Below, piece by piece: positions 21,679 to 29,925 of a stretch of DNA of 38,409 nt. The notes beneath the pieces were generated by a model. That model saw only the letters and a program-made list of their open reading frames with translations. It was not told the DNA's origin and ran no database searches. Numbering within the stretch: position 1 is the stretch's first letter; each line of letters begins with the position of its first letter. Origin of the DNA: DATARH01 sp050246595 (GTDB lineage: Bacteria > Pseudomonadota > Alphaproteobacteria > ATCC43930 > CGMCC-115725); contig JBFWVT010000047.1 of the NCBI GenBank assembly GCA_050246595.1, forward strand, positions 1-38,409. The letters run 5' to 3'. Both the position numbers and the translations under genes were made by a program.

Positions 21679-22884
21679 ATGCCGAAGCCGATCCTGCCGC
21701 CCGAACTGGCCGCCGAGCTTGCCCCCGCCACATTGCTGGTGCGCGGCGGCAGCGAGCGCAGCGCCTATGACGAAACCTCTGAGGCGCTGTTTCTGACCTC
21801 CGGGTTTGTCTACGAACGCGCCGCCGAGGCCGAGGCCGCGTTCAAGCAGGACGGCTCGCGCTATGTCTATTCGCGCTATCGCAACCCGACCGTGACGATG
21901 TTCGAGGAGCGTCTGCGGCTGATCGAGGGGGCGGAGGCCTGCCGCGCGACCGCGAGCGGGATGGCGGCGGTGTTCGCCGCCTTGCTGTGCAAGGTGCGCG
22001 CCGGTCAGCGCGTTGTCGCCAGCCGTGCGCTGTTCGGCTCGTGCTATTACATCGTCGCCGAGCTGCTGCCGCGCTACGGGGTCGAGACCGTGATCGTCGA
22101 CGGGCGCGACCTCTCGGCCTGGGAGGAGGCGCTGGCGCCGGGCGCCGCGCTGTCGTTCTGCGAAAGCCCATCGAACCCGGCGATGGAGATCATCGACCTC
22201 GCCGAGGTGGCGCGACTGACGCATCGCGCCGGCGGCATCCTGGTGGTGGACAATGTCTTTGCCACGCCCTTGTTGCAGAAGCCGCTGGCGCTCGGGGCCG
22301 ATGTCGTCGTCTATTCGGCGACCAAGCACATTGACGGGCAGGGCCGCGCACTTGGCGGCGCGATCCTGGCCAGCGAAAAATACGTCAAGGACGATCTCGG
22401 GCTGTTCTATCGCCACACCGGTCCGTCCTTGAGTCCGTTCAACGCCTGGCTCTTGCTGAAAGGGCTGGAGACGCTGGAATTGCGCGTCGAGCGGCAATGC
22501 CGCACCGCCGAGGCGATCGCGCGTTTTCTGGAAGCTCATCCGAAGATCGAGCGGGTCATCTATCCCGGTCTGCCGAGCCATCCGCAATACGAGCTGGCAA
22601 GCCGTCAGATGAAGGCCGGCGGCACCTTGATCGCCTTTGACATCGCCGGCGACAAGGAAAGCTGCTTCCGCTTTCTTGACGCGCTTGTTCTGGTCGATAT
22701 CTCGAACAATCTCGGCGACTCGAAAAGCCTTGTCACGCATCCGGCGACAACGACCCATTCGCGCCTCAAACCCGAGGAGCGCGCCGCGCTCGGCATCGGC
22801 GACGGTCTCGTGCGCCTGTCGGCCGGTCTCGAAGCCGAAGCCGATCTGCTCGCCGATCTGTCGCGGGCATTGGAGGCGGTGTAG
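21679..22884 (+). CDS. metZ: O-succinylhomoserine sulfhydrylase
   Basis: 401 aa, cytosolic PLP enzyme of the Cys/Met gamma-family; makes homocysteine from O-succinylhomoserine and sulfide. Visible motifs: YSRYRNPTV (64-72), the pair ATASGMAA, FCESPSNP, VVDNVFATP and the PLP lysine Lys216 in VYSATKHIDGQGRALGG. The start at ATG 21679 has GAGGAGG 6 nt upstream. The SAM-II element in the leader is the strongest support for a metZ role rather than cystathionine gamma-lyase. Probably monocistronic, followed by a palindromic repeat. Confidence 0.96.
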   Translation: MPKPILPPELAAELAPATLLVRGGSERSAYDETSEALFLTSGFVYERAAEAEAAFKQDGSRYVYSRYRNPTVTMFEERLRLIEGAEACRATASGMAAVFAALLCKVRAGQRVVASRALFGSCYYIVAELLPRYGVETVIVDGRDLSAWEEALAPGAALSFCESPSNPAMEIIDLAEVARLTHRAGGILVVDNVFATPLLQKPLALGADVVVYSATKHIDGQGRALGGAILASEKYVKDDLGLFYRHTGPSLSPFNAWLLLKGLETLELRVERQCRTAEAIARFLEAHPKIERVIYPGLPSHPQYELASRQMKAGGTLIAFDIAGDKESCFRFLDALVLVDISNNLGDSKSLVTHPATTTHSRLKPEERAALGIGDGLVRLSAGLEAEADLLADLSRALEAV

Positions 22885-22905
22885 CAATCTCCATCATCCG
22901 GAATC

Positions 22906-22975
22906 GGACCGCCAGCCTCCGGCCGGCATCAGGCGAAGCAAAGCTTCGCCCGGGCCGGCGAGACGCCGGCGGTCC
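22906..22975. repeat. Palindromic repeat between convergent metZ and phhB
   Basis: GGACCGCC (22906-22913) pairs with GGCGGTCC (22968-22975). An inner GGCGAAG...CTTCGCC hairpin lies at 22932-22950, and the arms extend with GCCGGC. It may serve as a bidirectional terminator for the convergent genes and looks like a dispersed repeat of the GGGACCGCC type. Confidence 0.7.
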
Positions 22976-22996
22976 CGAGCTTGTCTCCGGAGGCCG

Positions 22997-23365
22997 TTAC
23001 CGGCCGCCGGCCGGGGCGCCGGGAATGTGGTCGATTTTCGCCGCCATGATAAAGTCGTTCTCGTGCAGACCCTTGATCTTCTTTGTGCGCAGCGAGACGG
23101 TCGCATAGCCCCAACCAAAGCTGATATCCGGGTGGTGCCCTTCGGCCTCGGCCAGCGCCGCGACCTGTTCGACAAAGGCGAACGCGTCGCGGAAATTGCG
23201 GAAGCGATAGGTCCGTTCGATGCGGGTTGCATCATCGACCAGACTCCAGGTGGGAGCCTGACGGCGATACGCCTCGGCTTCCTCCGGGGTCAGCGGCGGG
23301 ACGCCGCCGCGGCACGGTATGCAGCTTTTCTCGGCCAGATTGGCCGGCATCGTCGTGTTGTTCAT
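22997..23365 (-). CDS. phhB: 4a-hydroxytetrahydrobiopterin dehydratase (PCD/DCoH)
   Basis: 122 aa from ATG 23365, which has AGAGGCG upstream; the longer frame in this direction has no such site. It contains the family signature AEAEGHHPDISFGW with the catalytic His pair, followed by VSLRTKKIKGLHENDFIMAAKID. The enzyme dehydrates the pterin intermediate of aromatic amino-acid hydroxylases; in bacteria without them it may also assist molybdopterin or folate metabolism. The N-terminal SCIPCRGGVPPLTPEEAEAY with two Cys is typical of bacterial PCDs. No hydroxylase gene is visible in the window. Convergent with metZ. Confidence 0.93.
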   Translation of the reverse strand: MNNTTMPANLAEKSCIPCRGGVPPLTPEEAEAYRRQAPTWSLVDDATRIERTYRFRNFRDAFAFVEQVAALAEAEGHHPDISFGWGYATVSLRTKKIKGLHENDFIMAAKIDHIPGAPAGGR

Positions 23366-23461
23366 GGCTCGCCTCTGCGATCGAGTTCGCGCTAGACTTT
23401 GCCATACAAACCGCCGGCAACCAGCGCCGTCGCACCCGCCCGTCCGTTTCCGGAGAATGTC

Positions 23462-24484
23462 ATGCCCATCGAAGCCCGCGCCTATCCGCGTCCGCTGCCC
23501 AACCCGGAATGGCTCGGCAGACTGAGCGAGGCGATCCTCGAACCCGAATTGCCGATCGTCGATCCGCACCATCATCTGTGGGACCATCCCGGCAGCCGCT
23601 ACCTGCTCGACGAGCTTCTGGCCGATGTCAATTCCGGTCACAACATCGTCGCGACCGTCTTTATCCAATGCGGTTCGGGCTATCGCACCACCGGACCGGA
23701 GGAGATGCGCCCGATCGGCGAGAGCGAATTTGTCCGCGTCATCGCCGAGGAGGCCGACCGCCGCGGCACCGGGTCAAAAATCTGCGCCGGCATTGTCAGC
23801 TTTGCCGATCTGCGCCTGCCGAATGTCGATGCGGTGCTGGAGGGGCAGATCGAGGCGGCCGGCGGAAGGCTTCGCGGCATCCGCCAGATCGCGGCGCACG
23901 ACCCCGCGATTGTCAGCGCCTCGTCCTATGTGCCGCCGCCGGGGTTGATGGACGACCCGGATTTCCGCCGCGGGCTGAAGCGGTTGCCGGCGCACGACCT
24001 GACTTTCGAAGCGTGGATCTATCACCCGCAGATCAAAACCTTGACCGAGGTGGCGCGCGAATGCCCCGAGGTTAAGATTGTGCTGAACCATTTTGGCGGC
24101 CCGCTCGGGGTCGGCCCTTACAAGCGCGGCGAGGTGTTCTCGGGATGGCGCGCCGATGTCAGGGAACTGGCCGCCTGCCCGAACATGTATGCGAAGCTTG
24201 GCGGGTTGGCGATGATCGTCAACGCGTTCGATTTCCATTTGCAACCGGTGCCGCCCTCCTCCGGCGAGCTGGCCGCTGCCTGGCGGCCTTATGTCGAGAC
24301 CTGTATCGAGGCGTTCGGCGCGAACCGCTGCATGTTCGAGAGCAACTTCCCGGTCGATAAGGGTGCCTGCAGCTATCCGGTGCTGTTCAACGCCTTCAAG
24401 CGGCTGGCCTCGGGCGCCTCGGAATCGGAGAAGGCCGATCTGTTCGCCGGCACCGCGTCGCGGTTCTACCGGCTGGAGGTGTAA
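23462..24484 (+). CDS. Amidohydrolase family 2 (TIM-barrel metal hydrolase)
   Basis: 340 aa. The metal motif VDPHHHLWDHPGSRY begins at 33 (His36-His38). LTFEAWIYHPQ comes mid-protein, followed by KIVLNHFGGPLG and near the C-terminus CMFESNFPVDKG, the order seen in the 2-pyrone-4,6-dicarboxylate hydrolase/ACMSD-like Amidohydro_2 group. The family uses one divalent metal to open lactones or decarboxylate. The exact substrate is unknown. The ATG at 23462 is preceded by CCGGAGAATGT, whose GGAG sits 6-8 nt upstream. Divergent from phhB; the dipeptidase follows 100 bp downstream. Confidence 0.88.
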   Translation: MPIEARAYPRPLPNPEWLGRLSEAILEPELPIVDPHHHLWDHPGSRYLLDELLADVNSGHNIVATVFIQCGSGYRTTGPEEMRPIGESEFVRVIAEEADRRGTGSKICAGIVSFADLRLPNVDAVLEGQIEAAGGRLRGIRQIAAHDPAIVSASSYVPPPGLMDDPDFRRGLKRLPAHDLTFEAWIYHPQIKTLTEVARECPEVKIVLNHFGGPLGVGPYKRGEVFSGWRADVRELAACPNMYAKLGGLAMIVNAFDFHLQPVPPSSGELAAAWRPYVETCIEAFGANRCMFESNFPVDKGACSYPVLFNAFKRLASGASESEKADLFAGTASRFYRLEV

Positions 24485-24492
24485 GGAGAATT

Positions 24493-24520
24493 CGCAGTTC
24501 CAGCGAAAGCCGGGACTGCG
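24493..24520 (+). terminator. GAAA-tetraloop hairpin after the amidohydrolase gene
   Basis: Twelve-position stem 24493-24504 / 24509-24520 with one mismatch and one G-T pair, closed by GAAA. It starts 8 nt after the stop codon. There is no strong T-run. Its GGGACTGCG arm is shared with the hairpin at 8304-8340, so it may be a worn copy of the same dispersed palindrome. Confidence 0.5.
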
Positions 24521-24584
24521 ATTGATTGCTTCAATTTGGTCGAATTCTGATTGACCACGACGACAGCACGGTTCTGGAGGCAAA

Positions 24585-25703
24585 ATGGATTGCTGCGGCC
24601 ACCTCCATACTCCGGCACCCCGTCCGCCGCTTTGGGAAGCGAACCTGGCCCCTATCGCGGCGATGCTCGCCGGCGCGGCCGGAGCGCCCGGGTCGACCGA
24701 GGCGGCGGACACCGCCGAGACCGCCGCGGCGGCGCTGGCGGTGCTGCGGAAATCAATCTCGGTCGATGTGCACAGCCACGGCGGCCGCACCGGCATCACC
24801 TCAAAGGCGCCACCGAGCGATGATCTGGCGGAGGCGATGAGGGCGGGATCGCTGGCAGTCGCGTGTCTCGCCGATGTGCCGGACCTCCCCGTTCTCGGTC
24901 GTGGGGCGGAAGGCGGGCTTGCCCTGGTGCGCCTGCCGGCGGCCGGAGAACTGTACCGCTATCATCTCGACCGGCTCGCCTGGATGGACGAGCTGGTCGC
25001 CGAGCACGGTGTGCGCCTTGTACTGTGCGCGGCCGATCTCGACGCGGCGCACAAGGCGGGCGAACCGGCGATCGTCGCCGATGTCGAGGGGCTGGATTTC
25101 CTCGATGGCCGGCTCGAACGGCTTGAAGAGGCGCACCGGCGCGGCATCAGGCATGTGCAGCTCGTGCATTACACGCCGAACGATATCGGCGACTTTCAGA
25201 CCGGCGCCGTCACGCATCATGGTCTGACCGAATTCGGCGCCGAGGCGATCCGTGCCTGTCACCGTCTCGGGCTGGTCTGCGACATCGCCCATGCGACCGA
25301 GGAAATGACAATGCAGGCGGTCAAGATCGCGACAAAGCCGCTCTTGCTGTCGCACACGGCGGTCGCGGGATCGCGGGCGATGGGTCCGACCCCGCTCACG
25401 GGGCGGCAGGTCGGCCCGGACCATGCTAAAGCGGTCGCCGAGACCGGCGGCTCGGTCGGAATCTGGCATTTCTTCGCGAGCCTCGACAACTATGTCGAGG
25501 GGATCAAAGAGATGGCCGATATCGTCGGCGTCGATCACGTCAGCATCGGTACGGACCAGTTCGACGCGCGCGGGTGCGTCGCCGATTACACGCGCTGGGT
25601 GCATCTCGTCGCGGCGATGCTGCGCGGCGGCTTTACCGCCGAGGAAGCCGGGAAAGTTGCCGGCGGCAACTATCTGCGCATCTTTCGCGAGGCGGTGGGC
25701 TGA
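24585..25703 (+). CDS. Membrane-dipeptidase-type (M19, renal dipeptidase family) protein
   Basis: 372 aa. ATG 24585 follows GGAGG at 4 nt spacing. The metallopeptidase core starts at about 58 (SVDVHSHGG). Glu168 in ADVEG, His195 in LVHYTPND, His236 in CDIAHAT, His257 in LLLSHT and Asp324 in IGTDQFD fit the M19 ligands and substrate residues. The first motif is HSH (63-65) where the family normally has HxD, a notable replacement. M19 enzymes split dipeptides, including some with a C-terminal D-residue. The N-terminal 55 residues are an Ala-rich extension that could be a leader, but no classical signal peptide is obvious. Confidence 0.85.
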   Translation: MDCCGHLHTPAPRPPLWEANLAPIAAMLAGAAGAPGSTEAADTAETAAAALAVLRKSISVDVHSHGGRTGITSKAPPSDDLAEAMRAGSLAVACLADVPDLPVLGRGAEGGLALVRLPAAGELYRYHLDRLAWMDELVAEHGVRLVLCAADLDAAHKAGEPAIVADVEGLDFLDGRLERLEEAHRRGIRHVQLVHYTPNDIGDFQTGAVTHHGLTEFGAEAIRACHRLGLVCDIAHATEEMTMQAVKIATKPLLLSHTAVAGSRAMGPTPLTGRQVGPDHAKAVAETGGSVGIWHFFASLDNYVEGIKEMADIVGVDHVSIGTDQFDARGCVADYTRWVHLVAAMLRGGFTAEEAGKVAGGNYLRIFREAVG

Positions 25704-25794
25704 CTCCTTTCAGCGAGACGCCGCTTGCGACGGGTGCAAGCCGGAAGCAGCTGCTCCCGGCCTTGCGCTGGACCAGGCGTGCAGGCGGCTCCTC

Positions 25795-26583
25795 TCACCA
25801 GTATTCGCGCCGGCCGTAATGGCGGTGCAGCTGTTCCTCATAGGCCCGGTCGAGCGTTATGTCGGGTGTGTATTCCGGGCTCGCCTCGATCTCGGCGCGG
25901 GTCAGCTGCAGCTGGACTTCCTGGGTCGCCCAAGTGACCTCGCTGACCCAGGGCGGGGCGATCAGCACCTTGCGCCCGGACAGCCAAGTACCCGTATCAA
26001 TCACCAGATAGCGGATCGCCCAGCCCTCCTCGTCGATCAGGAAATCGGCAACGCTGCCGACCGAATCGTCGGTCCCCCGGATATAATAGCCGTCGACCTC
26101 GCGGGCGCTGCGCAGATGCGGGTCGCCCTCCTGAACATAATAGGCGCCGGCGGCGCGGCCTGCGGCTTCTTCCGTTACGGGTATCCGCTCCGGGTGTCCG
26201 ATCGGCATGCGCGGCGGCAGGGTCACCCCGGCGACCCCGCCGATCATCGCGCTGTCCGCCGTCGTCCAATACGGGCCATAACCGTAATAGCCGTACAGAT
26301 CGGTCTCGTGCTGACGGCTGACCGGGCGATCCGTATCGACATCCGGCGCGTTTTTGATCTGCTCCTGGGTCAGACTGACCGGGAATTCGCGCGCCAACCC
26401 GTCGGGACGGCCCAGCGCCTGCGGGGCGATCAGAACACGGCGGCCGAACAGCCAGGCTGTATCGACGACCAGCCAGCGCGTCGTCCAGTGTTGATCGTCG
26501 AACAGCAGATCGTGCACCGAACCGAGCGAGCCGTCCGTCGCGCGCAGCGAGTAGCCCTTCAGCTCGTCGAAGCTCCACAACAT
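25795..26583 (-). CDS. Protein with two PRC-barrel domains
   Basis: 262 aa; ATG 26583 has AAGGAG at 7 nt. Two similar domains are visible: WSFDELKGYSLRATDGSLGS onward (about 3-90, with WLVVDTAWLFGRRVLIAPQ) and a second copy (about 150-240, with VDGYYIRGTDDSVGSVADF and YLVIDTGTWLSGRKVLIAPP). They are joined by a Tyr/Gly/Pro-rich linker containing YGYYGYGPYW. Each repeats the G-x-(V/L)-x-D pattern of PRC barrels, as in the photosynthetic reaction-centre H subunit and RimM. No catalytic residue is expected; such proteins are thought to bind partners or sense stress, but the role here is unknown. Divergent from the yejB-like gene. Confidence 0.85.
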   Translation of the reverse strand: MLWSFDELKGYSLRATDGSLGSVHDLLFDDQHWTTRWLVVDTAWLFGRRVLIAPQALGRPDGLAREFPVSLTQEQIKNAPDVDTDRPVSRQHETDLYGYYGYGPYWTTADSAMIGGVAGVTLPPRMPIGHPERIPVTEEAAGRAAGAYYVQEGDPHLRSAREVDGYYIRGTDDSVGSVADFLIDEEGWAIRYLVIDTGTWLSGRKVLIAPPWVSEVTWATQEVQLQLTRAEIEASPEYTPDITLDRAYEEQLHRHYGRREYW

Positions 26584-26784
26584 CGCCGGTCTCCTTTTCG
26601 CGGCTCTCGCGAGCGGCAACGGACTTCGTTACCGATTGGTTCCGATAATTCCTTCATGGCAACCGGACAGTGAGACGCACCCCGGCTGCTGCGCGAACGC
26701 GAAAGATTTGTTGGATTGCGGTAATTTGGACGTCATATCCCCGGCAACGTCAAGGGTCGGCGGCGGGCCGGCCGGGAGTTCCGA

Positions 26785-27888
26785 GTGGTTGCATACGCAA
26801 TCCGGCGCATTCTGCTGATGATCCCGACCCTGTTCGCGATCATGGTGGTCAATTTCATCATCGTGCAGGCCGCCCCCGGCGGTCCGGTCGAGCAGATGAT
26901 CGCGCGTTTTCAGGGGACCGATGTCGCCGCGACGCAGCGCGTGACGGGCGGCGGCGGCGAGCTGGCCGCGGGTGCTGCGCAGACCGCCGGGGGCGCCGGC
27001 GAGAGCCGCTATCGCGGCGCCCGCGGTCTCGATCCGGCCTTTATCAGGGAACTCGAACGGCAGTACGGGTTCGACAAACCGCCCGTCGAGCGCTTCCTGT
27101 TGATGATGAAGAGCTATCTGACCTTCGATTTCGGCACCAGCTTTTTTCGCGACCGCAGTGTCGTTGATCTGATTATCGACAAATTGCCGGTCTCGATCTC
27201 GATCGGTTTGTGGACGACGCTGATCGTCTACCTCGTGTCGATCCCGCTCGGCATCCGCAAGGCGGTGCGCGACGGCAGCCCGTTTGACGTGTGGACCAGC
27301 GGGGTCATCATCTTCGGCTATGCGGTGCCGAGTTTTCTGTTCGCGGTGCTGCTGATCGTGCTGTTCGCCGGCGGCAGCTACTGGTCGATCTTTCCGCTGC
27401 GCGGTCTGGTCAGCGACAATTGGGCGTCGCTGCCGTGGCCCGAGCGCGTCCTCGACTATTTCTGGCACATCGCATTGCCGGTCACGGCGCTGGTGATCGG
27501 CGGTTTCGCGACCTTGACGATGCTGACAAAGAACTCCTTCCTCGACGAGGTCAACAAGCAATACGTGCTGACCGCCCGCGCCAAGGGGTTGACCGAGCGC
27601 CGGGTGCTGTACGGGCATGTGTTCCGCAACGCGATGCTGCTCGTCGTCGCCGGGTTTCCGGCCGCTTTTATCGGCATCCTGTTTACCGGCTCGCTGCTGA
27701 TCGAGGTGATCTTTTCGCTCGACGGGTTGGGACTTCTAGGTTTTGAGGCGGCGATCAACCGCGACTATCCGATCATGTTCGGCACGTTGTATGTGTTCAC
27801 GCTGATCGGGCTCGTGCTGAAACTGGTCAGCGATCTCACTTACATGGTGATCGACCCGCGGATCGATTTCGAGCGGCGCGCCGCATAA
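26785..27888 (+). CDS. yejB: Peptide/nickel-type ABC transporter permease, YejB-like
   Basis: 367 aa, inner membrane. GTG 26785 follows GGGAG at 6 nt. The N-terminal span YAIRRILLMIPTLFAIMVVN is followed by the long periplasmic loop (about 45-90, Gly/Ala-rich) that is normal in YejB. Further spans follow, and the EAA-type cytoplasmic loop ARAKGLTERRVLYGHVFRN (about 268-286) contacts the ATPase. The sequence is close to YejB of the microcin C/oligopeptide importer YejABEF. The partners yejA, yejE and yejF are not downstream; the next gene is a regulator. This makes it an orphan permease within the window. Confidence 0.92.
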   Translation: MVAYAIRRILLMIPTLFAIMVVNFIIVQAAPGGPVEQMIARFQGTDVAATQRVTGGGGELAAGAAQTAGGAGESRYRGARGLDPAFIRELERQYGFDKPPVERFLLMMKSYLTFDFGTSFFRDRSVVDLIIDKLPVSISIGLWTTLIVYLVSIPLGIRKAVRDGSPFDVWTSGVIIFGYAVPSFLFAVLLIVLFAGGSYWSIFPLRGLVSDNWASLPWPERVLDYFWHIALPVTALVIGGFATLTMLTKNSFLDEVNKQYVLTARAKGLTERRVLYGHVFRNAMLLVVAGFPAAFIGILFTGSLLIEVIFSLDGLGLLGFEAAINRDYPIMFGTLYVFTLIGLVLKLVSDLTYMVIDPRIDFERRAA

Positions 27889-27949
27889 AGGAAACCCTCT
27901 TGTCCTTTGGCACCGGGCCAACGGTCCGCGACCCCGCGACGGTCGGCTG

Positions 27950-29053
27950 ATGCGCCGGCCGGGCGCATCCGCGCCACCGCATCGGCCGGAGACGCAGCCG
28001 CCCGCACTCGGGGCGATCCGGGGCGGCGATTCGCTGTCGATCGGGTTGTCGGCCGTCATCGTCGCGGCGAGCGTGCAGGAGCCGCGGGTGCTCACGATCA
28101 GACTGCCCGCGGGTCGCGCGCCGGGCGATCCCGGCGGCGACGGCGAGGCGGTTGCCGTCGAGGCGCTGCCCTCGGGGCCGCTCGAAGCCGAGCACCGCAC
28201 CTTGGAGATCGGGCTGCGCAGTTGGGTCGAGCGCCAGACCAGTCAGCGCCTCGGCTATGTCGAGCAGCTTTACACCTTTGGCGACCGTGGCCGGAGCGCC
28301 GGAGACGGGGCGCTGGCGCTGCCGGCGCTGGTCGTCGCGTATCTGGCGCTGGTGCGCGAGGCGCGCCCGGCCGGCTCGGCCGAGGCTGAATGGCGCAACT
28401 GGTATCGCTATTTCCCGTGGGAGGACTGGCGCGACGGCAGACCGGCGCTGCTCGACCCGATCGAGACCGCGTTGACACGCTGGACGCGGCGGGAAAGCGG
28501 CGAGGCCGAACGCCGCTTGCGCGAGGAGCGGGTCGGGTTGGCGTTCGGCCTGTCCGGCGCGGCGTGGAACGAGGAGCTGGTTCTCGAACGCTACGAGCTG
28601 TTGTACCAGGCGGGGCTGGTCTCCGAAGCGGCGCGCGATCTCGGCCGCCCCGCCGCCGGGCCGGACGATGTCGCGGCCGGATATCTCGCGACCGAATACC
28701 TCGCGACCGGGGCGGAGATGGCGGTCGATCACCGCCGCATCCTTGCCACTGCGATCGGGCGGCTGCGCGGCAAAATCAAATACCGTCCGGTCGTCTTCGA
28801 GCTGATGCCGCCCGCCTTTACGCTGCTGCAATTGCAGCGCACCGTCGAGGCGCTTTCGGGCGTGCGGCTACACAAGCAGAATTTTCGCCGTCTTGTCGAG
28901 CAGCAGGGGCTGGTCGAGGAGACCGGCGAGATCAGCGCCCGCACCGGCGGCCGTCCGGCGCGGCTCGTCCGCTTCCGCCGCGAGGTGCTGCTCGAACGCC
29001 CAGCCCCCGGTCTGCGCCTGCGCCCCGCCGCCCGCCGCGGCCTCTCGCCATGA
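27950..29053 (+). CDS. nadQ: NadQ/NrtR-type NAD-metabolism regulator (Nudix-like + winged helix)
   Basis: 367 aa. Residues about 30-260 form a Nudix-like domain containing SGPLEAEHRTLEIGLRSW, TFGDRGR and the WYRYFPWEDWR block. The Nudix-box residues REUxEExGU are missing, so it should bind a ligand rather than hydrolyse it. Residues about 262-345 are the winged helix: LATAIGRLRGKIKYRPVVFE, TLLQLQRTVEALSGVRLHKQ, then NFRRLV and TGGRPARLVRFR. This is the COG4111/NadQ arrangement, known in alphaproteobacteria to control NAD-synthesis genes. No nadABC lies in the window, but pncA and pncC do. The ribosome site at ATG 27950 is weak. Confidence 0.82.
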   Translation: MRRPGASAPPHRPETQPPALGAIRGGDSLSIGLSAVIVAASVQEPRVLTIRLPAGRAPGDPGGDGEAVAVEALPSGPLEAEHRTLEIGLRSWVERQTSQRLGYVEQLYTFGDRGRSAGDGALALPALVVAYLALVREARPAGSAEAEWRNWYRYFPWEDWRDGRPALLDPIETALTRWTRRESGEAERRLREERVGLAFGLSGAAWNEELVLERYELLYQAGLVSEAARDLGRPAAGPDDVAAGYLATEYLATGAEMAVDHRRILATAIGRLRGKIKYRPVVFELMPPAFTLLQLQRTVEALSGVRLHKQNFRRLVEQQGLVEETGEISARTGGRPARLVRFRREVLLERPAPGLRLRPAARRGLSP

Positions 29054-29111
29054 TCGGATCGGCCAGGGTGGCGCTTGGTTTCGATCGGGGACTGCCGGCC
29101 GGGGGTCCGGA

Positions 29112-29507
29112 TCAATGTTTGATCGCAGATTCGATGTCGGTTCGGGCAAAATCGCCGCCTTTGTACAGCAATGTTTCGCCCGTCGCCCTCGCCAGAGCAT
29201 AGGCAAAGCAGTCGCCGATATTCAGCGCCGCCGGATGCCGCCCGCGGCCAAAACGACGGAACGCCTCAATCGCAATTTCGGCCTGTTCCGGAGTTACGGG
29301 TACAATCTCAGGGTCGGTCATGCGAAAAAATCTGTCGAGGCGTTCGCGCTCGGCCTCCCTCTGGCGGCCTTCGACGACAAAGGCAGCTTCGACTCGGGTA
29401 ACGGCGGAGACGAGCCGGACCTCTGCGGCTTCCAGCAGTTCAGCAAACCGCTGACGCTCGGGTTCATTGAAGAGAATGGCGAGAATGGCCGAAGTATCGA
29501 TCACCAC
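29112..29507 (-). CDS. vapC: VapC-type PIN-domain toxin
   Basis: 131 aa. The PIN fold acidic residues are visible: Asp4 in VIDTSA, Glu40 in VTRVEAA, Asp99 in NIGDCFAYALA and Asp119 in GGDF. PIN toxins cut RNA, often tRNA or rRNA. The start overlaps the last 7 bp of the antitoxin gene upstream, the usual translational coupling of vapBC pairs. Length is normal for the family. Confidence 0.93.
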   Translation of the reverse strand: MVIDTSAILAILFNEPERQRFAELLEAAEVRLVSAVTRVEAAFVVEGRQREAERERLDRFFRMTDPEIVPVTPEQAEIAIEAFRRFGRGRHPAALNIGDCFAYALARATGETLLYKGGDFARTDIESAIKH

Positions 29508-29758
29508 ATCCCGTTCTCGTCATAGCCGATAATTTCGTCCGGCGAGCGGGTGTCGTCATTCGGAAGAGCCGCGCCTTCCAAGGCAAGCTCGTTCAATCTC
29601 TCCGCGAGCCCCTTCTTCGGCTTGCCGTGGCGCAACCGCTCGCGTTCGAGGCGTTCCGCCAATGCCTTGCGAACGGCCTCGGTCAGACCCTCCCCGGTCA
29701 GCCGCGCCAGCTCGCGCGCCAGCCGGTCGGTTTCAGGGTCTTTGAGGCTGAGCGCCAT
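29501..29758 (-). CDS. vapB: VapB-type antitoxin (PSK transcription-factor family)
   Basis: 85 aa. ALSLKDPETDRLARELARLT (2-21) with GLTEAVRKAL is the usual PSK-type antitoxin start, expected to give a DNA-binding N-terminal half. The C-terminal half (ALEGAALPNDDTRSPDEIIG) is flexible and probably wraps the toxin. First gene of the pair; likely autoregulates its own promoter in 29759-29830, which is AT-rich (TATATCG). Coordinates overlap the toxin gene by 7 bp. Confidence 0.9.
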   Translation of the reverse strand: MALSLKDPETDRLARELARLTGEGLTEAVRKALAERLERERLRHGKPKKGLAERLNELALEGAALPNDDTRSPDEIIGYDENGMW

Positions 29759-29925
29759 GCCGGCTCCCTCTTCTATAACACCGTAAAGTTTCTATATCGA
29801 CGCGGCTGCGCCGATCACAAGCGAGAATGGCGACCCGCCGTCCCTGGGGGTTGCGCCGGGGCGCGTTTCGCCGAAGGATGCGCCCGTTTCCGCCACAAGG
29901 CAGCGCCTTTGGAGTTCCAGCCGAC

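Noticed and set aside
27900..27949. TTG-initiated 16-codon frame after yejB with AAAGGA upstream
   Set aside because: Too short to match a family and not clearly a leader peptide; mentioned only as part of the yejB finding.
29827..29925. Upstream start for the acyl-CoA synthetase
   Set aside because: The 33 added residues are basic and match nothing in the family, whose N-terminus fits ATG 29926.
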